Of a stretch of DNA of 64,000 bases, positions 17,894-24,829 are shown piece by piece. Each line of letters begins with the position of its first letter. Positions within the stretch are counted from its first letter, which is position 1. Source of the stretch: Pseudanabaena yagii GIHE-NHR1 (GTDB taxonomy: Bacteria; Cyanobacteriota; Cyanobacteriia; Pseudanabaenales; Pseudanabaenaceae); the NCBI RefSeq assembly GCF_012863495.1, contig NZ_JAAVJL010000001.1:2724001-2788000 (forward strand), read 5' to 3'. The notes beneath the pieces are model-generated. The model saw only the letters and a list, made by a program, of their open reading frames with translations, was not told where the DNA came from and searched no databases. The position numbers and the translations under genes are program-made.

Positions 17894-18943
17894 TCACAAT
17901 CTATCGGCGACTACCACTCGGTTTCGCCCCATTTGTTTGGCTTTATAGAGGGCATTATCAGCTTGGGAAAGCATATTTTCAAAATTGTTTAGACTGTCGT
18001 TATAGTTAGCAATGCCAATACTGATAGTCATCGTGAAGTAGGTATGATCTTCAGTTTGGATTTGTTCGCTCTCTATTGTTTGTCTCAGCCTTTCTGCGAG
18101 ATTGATTGCACCATCAAGCGGTGTATCGGGCAAAATTATCACAAATTCTTCACCACCCAATCGTCCTATCAAATCCATTTCGCGCACTAATTGACTGCAT
18201 ATACTCGTCAACTTGCAGATAGCGCGATCGCCTGTGCTATGTCCATAGGTATCATTAATATTCTTGAAGAGATCGATATCAATCATCAGCAGAGATAACT
18301 GCAAATTGTATCTTTGGGCGCGAACAAATGCTTTCGCACCTTCTTCGAGGATATGGCGGCGATTGCTGATACCTGTCAAGGCATCGGTAATTGATTGGTG
18401 GTGGTATTGTTCTTCTCGGATGCGAGCTAATTCGTACAGCTTGACATTTTCCAGTACCAATGACTCGAATGCATTCTCCTGACTATCTTCCTTCTCGACG
18501 ATATCGTACTGCGACTGAGCTACCTTATTCTCCATATCAAAGGATTTGCTATATAGACGCATTGTTTTATGGTGTTTGTCCGCAAGGTAGTACAAGCATA
18601 AATTTAATGGACAGGATAAAAAAGGATTGTCGGCAACGTCGAATAGTTCTTTATAGGCAGCAATGCCATATAGATTTCTCCAAATGTAGTTTTTGCCAAT
18701 ATCCGCAGATTCAATCTCCAAGCATTCTGCAAAGCCATTTTTGACGAAAAGATTGGTGAGAGTTTCTAAGTCATCAAGGGTTCCTTGCTCTTTAAATTCA
18801 AACCCATGATTATTGAGATAACTAATAATTTCCTCACCAACATCCTTGAGAATATACCCCTGTGCAAATACATTATATTTTGCTAAAACTTTGCCAAACG
18901 CTACTAGGAGAGCTTCGTAGAGTGTGCTATTGAAATCTTTCAT
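17894..18943 (-). CDS. Diguanylate cyclase (GGDEF)
   Basis: 349 aa from the ATG at 18943, with GAGGTG just upstream; a longer TTG-started frame is less likely. The C-terminal GGDEF domain (about 180-345) has an intact active site, GGEEF near residue 262, and a canonical inhibitory RxxD site (REMD) five residues before it, so product inhibition by c-di-GMP is expected. DALTGISNRRHI starts the domain. The N-terminal 150 residues (ILKDVGEEIISYLNNHGFEF, ADIGKNYIWRNLYGI) form a soluble sensory domain that I cannot name. It is convergent with rre1. Confidence 0.88.
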   Translation of the reverse strand: MKDFNSTLYEALLVAFGKVLAKYNVFAQGYILKDVGEEIISYLNNHGFEFKEQGTLDDLETLTNLFVKNGFAECLEIESADIGKNYIWRNLYGIAAYKELFDVADNPFLSCPLNLCLYYLADKHHKTMRLYSKSFDMENKVAQSQYDIVEKEDSQENAFESLVLENVKLYELARIREEQYHHQSITDALTGISNRRHILEEGAKAFVRAQRYNLQLSLLMIDIDLFKNINDTYGHSTGDRAICKLTSICSQLVREMDLIGRLGGEEFVIILPDTPLDGAINLAERLRQTIESEQIQTEDHTYFTMTISIGIANYNDSLNNFENMLSQADNALYKAKQMGRNRVVVADRL

Positions 18944-19140
18944 AAAACACCTCAATTTATTAATGGAAAAAAGTATTAATGGGAAAAAAGTCTGTCTAAC
19001 CTATTTACTTTTAAGTAAGTGTTTGTCTACTAACATTTTTGTGGAAATTAATAATCTAAAATGAATTGCTCTTAAACAGTGAACTCTAGTATGAAAAGTG
19101 CCTAGTGCTTTTTATATGAAAAATCCTAAACAATTTTTAT

Positions 19141-21255
19141 ATGCAATGGTTTAAATTCAACTGGTTAAGTATCAAATCAAAACTGATTGTCATGCTGCTG
19201 ACGGTTAGCAGTAGCTCGATTGTGGTGACAGCTTACCTTGGCTATCAAAGCGGTAAGTCTAATCTAACCGATCGCGCTTTTAATCAGTTAACCAGTGTGC
19301 GAGCTTCTAAGGCTTATCAAATTGAGTCCTATTTCAACACAATTCGTAATCATATTCAGACGCTCAGCAATGATATTTCGGTGGGGACGGCAATTATTGA
19401 ATTTACCAATGCCTATCGCCAGCTTGAGAGTGTTACTTTGCCAGCTGATAATTCGCAAAAAATTACTGCCTATTATCAAAATGAATTTCTGCCTAAATTA
19501 GCGAAAACTGGGCAGGGTTTGCCAGTTCTTAATTCTTTTTTGCCCGAATCAACTGCTAGTAATTATCTGCAATATCACTACATCGCGACAAATCCTAATC
19601 CCATTGGCAAAAAACATTTACTAGATAAAGCCAATGATGGCAGCGAATATAGCCGCATTCATGAGCGTTATCATCCCATCTTCCGCAATATTATTGAGAA
19701 GTTTGGCTACTATGATATGTTCCTGATCGATCCACAGGGAACCGTCGTTTATACAGTTTATAAAGAGACCGATTTTACGACTAACTACACCACTGGAGCC
19801 TATAACGATAGTAATTTGGCGCGGCTAGTAGCCGCAGTGCGCCGTGCCAAACAAAAGGACTATGCCAGCATCATCGATTTTGAATCCTATGCCCCTTCCT
19901 ATGGTGCGCCTGCTGCCTTTATCGCTGCACCAATCTTTAATCAGTCTAAGTTTGTGGGTGTTCTGGCAATTCAAGTACCAGTGGACGAGATTAATAATGT
20001 GATGACAGGAAATCGCAAATGGGAAAGTGATGGACTCGGTAAAAGTGGTGAGACTTATTTGGTGGGTCAAGATTATTTAATGCGATCGGTGTCGCGCTTT
20101 TTAGTAGAAACTCCTGAAGAATATTTGCAGACTCTCGCGACATTGGGAGTTAATAAGGAAACATTAAATAGAATTCGTCAATATAAAACCTCGATTTTAG
20201 AACAGAAAGTACGCACACAGGCGGCGGAAGAAGCGATTACAGGCAAACAGGGAATTAAAACTATCCGTGATTATCGTGATATTCCTGTCTTAAGTTCCTA
20301 TGCGCCTTTACAAATAGAAGGATTAAACTGGGCGATTCTTTCAGAAATTGATTTAGCGGAGGCCTATGCACCCATCTATGATTTTGAGCGCCAGTTACTC
20401 ATTTCGGCAACTTTGTTAATGCTATTAGTGATTCTCTTGGCGATGGCGATGGCTTCGGTATTTGTGAAGCCGATTAATCAATTAATTGAGAGTGCGCGTA
20501 AAGTTGCCTCTGGTCAATTAGATGCGATCGCTACTTTAGAAACCCAAGATGAATTTGGCGAATTGGCGCAGTCCTTTAATGCAATGGTGCTGAGTCTGCG
20601 TGATCAAACCAATTTAGTCGAGGAGAAAAATCGTGAGAACGAGCAGTTATTGCTGAGTATTTTCCCTGCGGCGATCGCTAAACGTCTCAAGCAAGGTGAA
20701 AAGAATATTGCTGAAAGTGTTTCTAATGTGACGGTACTGTTTTCTGATTTAACAGGCTTTTCTAAATTATCGGATTCCCTCACGGCTTACGAAATAGTTA
20801 GCATCCTCAATGATATTGTCTCCATTTTTGATGAAACTGCTGAGCGCTATGGCATGGAAAAAATCAAAACCATTGGTGATAGCTATATGGCAGTCTGTGG
20901 TTTGTCAGTTCCCTATCTCGACCATGATAAAAGAGCGATCGACTTTGGTTTAGAAATGCAGGCGATTGTGCGGCGGTTCAGTCAAGAGCGCAACTTCCAA
21001 TTAAATATCAGTTTAGGGATCCATTCAGGGGATATCGTAGCGGGAATTGTTGGACGCAATAAATTTATTTACGATGTCTGGGGTGACACGATTAATATTG
21101 CCAGTGCCTTAAAATCATCCTGTCCTGAAGGTGCAATCTTAGTTTCCAATGAAATCTACAATCGTTTGAGCGATCTCTATGAGTTTGTTCCCATCGCTGC
21201 CAAAGTCGAAAATGGCAAGAGTATTTTGAAAGCATGGCAACTTAAACCCAAATAG
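19141..21255 (+). CDS. Membrane class III nucleotide cyclase, Arg-lacking
   Basis: 704 aa. TM1 (about 14-34) and TM2 (about 418-442) bracket a large periplasmic sensor of the dCache type (YDMFLIDPQGTVVYTVYKETD). A HAMP segment follows (PINQLIESARKVASGQLDA), then a class III cyclase domain (about 525-700). Both metal-binding Asp are present (LFSDLTGFSKL and TIGDSYM), and the purine-selecting Lys (KIKTIGD) and Asp (YDVWGD) predict ATP as substrate. However, the expected NxASR is NIASALK: the transition-state Arg is replaced by Ala. It lies 57 bp upstream of a channel with a cyclic-nucleotide-binding domain. Confidence 0.88.
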   Translation: MQWFKFNWLSIKSKLIVMLLTVSSSSIVVTAYLGYQSGKSNLTDRAFNQLTSVRASKAYQIESYFNTIRNHIQTLSNDISVGTAIIEFTNAYRQLESVTLPADNSQKITAYYQNEFLPKLAKTGQGLPVLNSFLPESTASNYLQYHYIATNPNPIGKKHLLDKANDGSEYSRIHERYHPIFRNIIEKFGYYDMFLIDPQGTVVYTVYKETDFTTNYTTGAYNDSNLARLVAAVRRAKQKDYASIIDFESYAPSYGAPAAFIAAPIFNQSKFVGVLAIQVPVDEINNVMTGNRKWESDGLGKSGETYLVGQDYLMRSVSRFLVETPEEYLQTLATLGVNKETLNRIRQYKTSILEQKVRTQAAEEAITGKQGIKTIRDYRDIPVLSSYAPLQIEGLNWAILSEIDLAEAYAPIYDFERQLLISATLLMLLVILLAMAMASVFVKPINQLIESARKVASGQLDAIATLETQDEFGELAQSFNAMVLSLRDQTNLVEEKNRENEQLLLSIFPAAIAKRLKQGEKNIAESVSNVTVLFSDLTGFSKLSDSLTAYEIVSILNDIVSIFDETAERYGMEKIKTIGDSYMAVCGLSVPYLDHDKRAIDFGLEMQAIVRRFSQERNFQLNISLGIHSGDIVAGIVGRNKFIYDVWGDTINIASALKSSCPEGAILVSNEIYNRLSDLYEFVPIAAKVENGKSILKAWQLKPK

Positions 21256-21312
21256 AGAGATAGAAGTCAAGCTTCTCAATCTCTATTGTTTGACACTTTG
21301 TGAAATTGCCCT

Positions 21313-22758
21313 ATGCTTCAAACTAGTTCCAATCATTTATTTATTTGGGCGATCGCCTTAATCGTCGGACTGGCTCTATCCGTGATAATCCTTGGTGAAG
21401 TGATCTATCGCCTCCAACATCGCCGCCGCCCCCTTGCCGCCACATTGCAAGTAGTGCGGAATTTAGTTTTGCCGATGTTTGCCTTCATGTTGTTTGTGCA
21501 GTATGTGCTACAACGTCCTGCCAGTGATGACATCGTCAAGAGCGTGCAAACTCTCTTTTGGATTTGTGTACTCCATGCGGCGCTCTCGTTACTGAATGCT
21601 GTCATTTTTGAGCAAGCCAAAGCCGACACTTGGCGGGCGCGAGTTCCCAAATTATTAATCGATTTATTTCGCCTATTTTTAGTACTGCTCGGTACAGCGA
21701 TCGTCCTTGCTACAGTGTGGAATGCGGACTTAGCGGGATTAGTGACGGCTCTGGGCGTGAGTTCGATTGTCATTGGTTTAGCGCTTCAGGATACTCTCGG
21801 TAGCGTCATGTCAGGGATTGCCCTCTTGTTTGAGCGACCTTTTTCCGTAGGTGATTGGCTAAAGGTTGGTGAAATTCAAGGCCAGGTTATTGATATCAAT
21901 TGGCGAGCCGTGCGCTTGATTACCTTCGAGCGCGAGATGGTGATTATTCCTCACAAGTTGATGGGCAATGAAATCATTCGTAATTACAGCCGTCCGCTAG
22001 CTCTCCATGCTGAACGCATTCGTGTGGGCTTCTCTTACAAAGATCCTCCTAATCTGGCTAAGCATGTTCTCCACAATACGGCGCTAGAAACTCAAGGCAT
22101 TCTCAAAAATCCCGATCCCCAGATTTTTACGGTTTCTTATGATGATTCGGCAATTACCTATGAGGTGAAATTTTTTATTGCGGATTATGGCGAATTAGAG
22201 GAAATACGCGATCGCTTTATGAGTCGTCTCTGGTACGCTGCTCAACGCAATAGCTTGACGATTCCCTTCCCCATCAGGACTCTCTATCATTTTCATGGTC
22301 CCACCTCTGAGGCAAAAGGAACCTCGAAAAAGTTTACCGAAAGTCTGCAATCTCTCCCCGCCTTTGTGCCATTGGATAAGTCTACGCACCCCAATACATC
22401 GACTTCAGGAATTGCCTTGCAGCATTTCGGCGCGGGAGAAACGGTGATTAAGCAAGGTGCTGAAAACAACTCTCTCTACATCGTGGTTGCAGGCAGTGCG
22501 ATGATGATGGTGCGGGATACCACTGGCAATAGTCACGAAATGCTGATGGTCAAAAATGGTGAGTTCTTTGGTGAGATGACGCTATTTTCGGGCGAGACAA
22601 GTCCGATTTCGGTAACTGCGGTTGAGGATTTGGAAGTGATGATGATTTCGGCGGAAGCAGTCAATCAAATGATCGATCGCCAGCCCAACTTTGCCCGTGA
22701 AATCAGCCAAATCCTAGAAACCCGTCGCCGTGTGGTAAATACAATTCAGAATATTTAA
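21313..22758 (+). CDS. MscS-type channel with cNMP-binding domain (bCNG)
   Basis: 481 aa. The N-terminal part has several membrane helices, with the pore-lining MscS helix and beta domain obvious in LGVSSIVIGLALQDTLGSVMSG... and FERPFSVGDWLKVGEIQGQV. Residues 365-475 form a cyclic-nucleotide-binding domain (FGAGETVIKQGAENNSLYIVVAGSA; GEFFGEMTLFSG). This is the bacterial cyclic-nucleotide-gated MscS arrangement. The phosphate-binding cassette normally ends in PRxATV; here it reads SGETSPISVTA with no Arg, so classical cNMP binding is doubtful. The adjacent cyclase is its probable partner. Confidence 0.88.
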   Translation: MLQTSSNHLFIWAIALIVGLALSVIILGEVIYRLQHRRRPLAATLQVVRNLVLPMFAFMLFVQYVLQRPASDDIVKSVQTLFWICVLHAALSLLNAVIFEQAKADTWRARVPKLLIDLFRLFLVLLGTAIVLATVWNADLAGLVTALGVSSIVIGLALQDTLGSVMSGIALLFERPFSVGDWLKVGEIQGQVIDINWRAVRLITFEREMVIIPHKLMGNEIIRNYSRPLALHAERIRVGFSYKDPPNLAKHVLHNTALETQGILKNPDPQIFTVSYDDSAITYEVKFFIADYGELEEIRDRFMSRLWYAAQRNSLTIPFPIRTLYHFHGPTSEAKGTSKKFTESLQSLPAFVPLDKSTHPNTSTSGIALQHFGAGETVIKQGAENNSLYIVVAGSAMMMVRDTTGNSHEMLMVKNGEFFGEMTLFSGETSPISVTAVEDLEVMMISAEAVNQMIDRQPNFAREISQILETRRRVVNTIQNI

Positions 22759-22844
22759 CAGAAGTGAACTACCAAACTCTTGGCTTAATGGTTGAGATGT
22801 TTGCAATAATCACACTGATTGCCTATTCACCAAAATCAATCAGT

Positions 22845-22880
22845 GATCGCTTATCAGCACATCATCAACAGTGCGATCGC
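22845..22880 (+). repeat. Island direct repeat, copy 1
   Basis: A 36-bp copy of the island repeat (GATCGCYTATCAGCA... ending GTGCGATCGC), slightly longer than the other copies at 23490, 23861 and 24792. It is followed directly by a remnant of the vapC 3' end. Confidence 0.75.
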
Positions 22881-22937
22881 TTTAAAGGATGTGGAATCCT
22901 GCTTGGGCAAAATGTTGCTCGAAGGTGAGAACTTCAT
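22870..22937 (-). pseudogene. Remnant of a vapC 3' end
   Basis: About 66 bp here match 23883-23948, the 3' end of the intact PIN toxin gene, with roughly six differences. Read on the minus strand it encodes the toxin's last residues (VLTF-QHFAQAG-type ending) and stop, in the same relation to the direct repeat as in the intact copy. No upstream part of a toxin is visible, because the sequence passes into the DUF29 leader. It appears to be what is left of a second toxin-antitoxin locus. Confidence 0.7.
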
Positions 22938-22992
22938 TGCTGATTATGTTACGCTCAAAATTAATTGCGAATAAAACTTTGAGGAAAAGCTG

Positions 22993-23487
22993 ATGACACA
23001 GGCTTACTTAGAGACACAGGATATTAACGAAACCGAAAATAATTCCCTTGATTCACTTACTAATCTCTATGAAAGTGATTTTAATCTCTGGGTTGAGGCA
23101 ACAGCTCAGCTATTGCGTGAGGGCAGATTAGCAGATCTAGATGTGGTGAATTTACTCGAAGAAGTGCAATCGATGGGAAATAGTGACAAACATGCTTTGA
23201 GTAGTGATTTAGTTGTGGTTTTACTACATTTGCTGAAATGGCAATATCAGCCGAATAAACGCACAAGAAGTTGGGAAAAAAGTATCGCTGAGCATCGTCG
23301 TCGCATAGATGAACGCTTTGAAGCTAGTCCTAGTTTGAAAAGATATTATTTGCAAATATTTGATAAATGCTATCGAAATGCAAGGAAACAAGCCAAAATT
23401 GAAACGAGACTGCCTTTAGCGCATTTTCCTGAGATTTGTCCCTTTACTTCTGAGCAAGTGCTTGATGAAGATTTTTTGCCTGAATAG
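22993..23487 (+). CDS. DUF29 domain protein
   Basis: 164 aa. The whole protein fits DUF29: NLYESDFNLWVEATAQLLRE, DLDVVNLLEEVQSMG, LLHLLKWQYQP and SWEKSIAEHRRRI, ending with CPFTSEQVLDEDFLPE. DUF29 proteins are abundant in cyanobacteria, often in several copies near mobile or toxin-antitoxin loci; no biochemical function is established. It is bracketed by island repeat copies 1 and 2. TTGAGGAAAAGCTG before the ATG gives a fair ribosome-binding site. Confidence 0.85.
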   Translation: MTQAYLETQDINETENNSLDSLTNLYESDFNLWVEATAQLLREGRLADLDVVNLLEEVQSMGNSDKHALSSDLVVVLLHLLKWQYQPNKRTRSWEKSIAEHRRRIDERFEASPSLKRYYLQIFDKCYRNARKQAKIETRLPLAHFPEICPFTSEQVLDEDFLPE

Positions 23488-23489
23488 GC

Positions 23490-23522
23490 GATCGCCTATC
23501 AGCATATCTACATTGCGATCGC
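23490..23522 (+). repeat. Island direct repeat, copy 2
   Basis: A 33-bp copy (core CCTATCAGCATATCTAC) ending in the HIP1 octamer GCGATCGC. It begins 3 bp after the DUF29 stop codon and 33 bp before the next gene. Confidence 0.8.
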
Positions 23523-23554
23523 AGGTAAAATAAAAAAGTAGTTGCTCTAAATTT

Positions 23555-23812
23555 ATGGCTATGTCGTTAACTGAGTTATTACCTGCGCTTCAAATGTTAA
23601 CGCCCTACGATAAGGTGAAGGCTATTCAGTTTTTGGCGACTGAATTATCAAAGGAAGAAACTTTTCCTGATGATGATTTAGAATCGCAATCTTGGTTAGA
23701 AGCTGAGTTTGTAAACAATTTATCTGAATATGATTGGGGTGAAAGAGGAATTCCAAATGTCAAACCTGTGGAGTATTTATCTGGCATCGGTTTAGTTGTG
23801 AAAGAAGGATAG
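23555..23812 (+). CDS. Small acidic hypothetical protein
   Basis: 85 aa, or 83 if the second ATG (23561) is used. It is acidic, with a helical N-terminus (LTELLPALQMLTPYDKVKAIQFLATEL) and a tail containing DDLESQSWLEAEFV and YDWGERGIPNVKPVEYL. The size and helical leader resemble cyanobacterial antitoxin-like proteins, but no toxin gene accompanies it on this strand. It stands alone between island repeats 2 and 3. Function unknown. Confidence 0.6.
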   Translation: MAMSLTELLPALQMLTPYDKVKAIQFLATELSKEETFPDDDLESQSWLEAEFVNNLSEYDWGERGIPNVKPVEYLSGIGLVVKEG

Positions 23813-23860
23813 CATTTTATGGCTAATCAATCTCTCAAATTTTAGGATTAAAGTAATGCT

Positions 23861-23893
23861 GATCGCCTATCACCACATCTACAGTTTGATCGC
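23861..23893 (+). repeat. Island direct repeat, copy 3
   Basis: A 33-bp copy (GATCGCCTATCACCACATCT... ending TTGATCGC). It ends two bases before the stop codon of the vapC-like gene, exactly as copy 1 abuts the vapC remnant. Confidence 0.75.
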
Positions 23894-23894
23894 T

Positions 23895-24302
23895 CTAAAG
23901 GATCTGGAATCCTGCTTGGGCAAAATGTTGATCGAAGGTGAGAACTTTTTGAATTTGACGATCTTTCATGACGATAAATGAGATGCAATCTACTAAGCCC
24001 CATTCTTTGTCTGGACGGGTTTTGTATAGCTCAAAGGCACGGTCAAAGATTTCTGATGTGAGGCGGATAACTTCTACATCTTCTGAATTGAGAAATTGTT
24101 CGATTACTTCTATTGCTTCGGTTTTGTATCTACGCGCTAGGGAGTTGGCGATTTCGAGAAGGACTGCATCGGTGATAGCTAGGGTCTGATCGATGTAGCG
24201 ATCGCTTAAATCTAGGGCTTGTGTGTGATATTGATCGCGTTCGTTGATGAGGGCAATGATGAATGAAGTGTCAATGAATATTGTCAAGGTTCTTCTCTCC
24301 AT
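23895..24302 (-). CDS. PIN-domain toxin (VapC-like)
   Basis: 135 aa. PIN ribonucleases of this class cut RNA when released from an antitoxin. The conserved acidic residues are visible: Asp in IFIDTSF, Glu in VLLEIANSL, Asp in GLVDCISF and Asp in LTFDQHFAQAGF. The frame starts with ATG at 24302, overlapping the upstream antitoxin gene by 32 bp. An alternative TTG at 24287 has GGAGAGAAG just before it and would shorten the product by five residues. It is the last gene of a three-gene minus-strand operon. Confidence 0.88.
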   Translation of the reverse strand: MERRTLTIFIDTSFIIALINERDQYHTQALDLSDRYIDQTLAITDAVLLEIANSLARRYKTEAIEVIEQFLNSEDVEVIRLTSEIFDRAFELYKTRPDKEWGLVDCISFIVMKDRQIQKVLTFDQHFAQAGFQIL

Positions 24303-24498
24303 TCATGTACTGGTCAATATTAGCGGCAAAGTCAACTGGTGCTTGAATTTTGATGCGTTTGAGTTTGTTTAAGATGCCTGTTTTAGGTTTGGTTGCGGAT
24401 TTGGCGTTTGCAAGTTGCTTAACGAATTGGTATAGCTCATCAAGGTTGTCTTCTTCGATTTTGTTGATTTCAGCGTAGATTAGTTCTTTAAGAGTCAT
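24271..24498 (-). CDS. Antitoxin-like protein, DUF2281-type
   Basis: 75 aa. A helical N-terminus (LKELIYAEINKIEEDNLDELYQFVKQLA) resembles DUF2281 antitoxins. The C-terminal tail DFAANIDQYMNGEK closely matches the tail of the next antitoxin gene upstream. The gene overlaps both neighbours, by 11 bp upstream and 32 bp downstream with the PIN toxin, so coupled translation is expected. It is the probable direct antidote because it sits immediately before the toxin. Confidence 0.75.
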   Translation of the reverse strand: MTLKELIYAEINKIEEDNLDELYQFVKQLANAKSATKPKTGILNKLKRIKIQAPVDFAANIDQYMNGEKNLDNIH

Positions 24499-24751
24499 GG
24501 TGATTTGCCCTCAACTGAATTACTTGCTTAAGGTCTTCTCCATACAAGTACTGGTCTAGATTTTCCGACCAGTCTGGTTGACCTTGCAATTTTAAAGATT
24601 TAGCAGTTTGTAAGAATGATTTTTGGGTAGGCTTGTTATCAGGTAATAAGCTTTCAACAATAATTCTTACTCTCGTACCTGATTTGATGTTTAAGGGGAC
24701 TTCAGGGACAAGGGCTTCACCATCGAACAGAGCATCTAAGGTTTGAATCAT
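24488..24751 (-). CDS. Antitoxin-like protein, AF2212/DUF104-type
   Basis: 87 aa from the ATG at 24751 (MIQTLDALFDGEALVPE); the frame extends ten residues further, but the family begins here. The N-terminal half is a small beta domain (DALFDGEALVPE, SGTRVRIIVES) like the AF2212 or DUF104 antitoxins. The tail DWSENLDQYLYGE is nearly the same as that of the next gene although the N-terminal halves differ. First gene of the operon; its stop overlaps the next start by 11 bp. Confidence 0.75.
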   Translation of the reverse strand: MIQTLDALFDGEALVPEVPLNIKSGTRVRIIVESLLPDNKPTQKSFLQTAKSLKLQGQPDWSENLDQYLYGEDLKQVIQLRANHHDS

Positions 24752-24791
24752 GGCTTTTTGCTTATGCTGCTTTGTTATCATTATATCGCTC

Positions 24792-24824
24792 GATCGCCTA
24801 TCAGCATATCTACAATGCGATCGC
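24792..24824 (+). repeat. Island direct repeat, copy 4
   Basis: A 33-bp copy (core CCTATCAGCATATCTAC, ending GCGATCGC) lying between the stop of the TPR gene (24830) and the start of the antitoxin operon. Confidence 0.8.
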
Positions 24825-24829
24825 TACCT

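Noticed and set aside
22845-24824. CRISPR-like spaced repeats
   Set aside because: Spacing is irregular (about 340-900 bp) and the intervals contain genes, not spacers.
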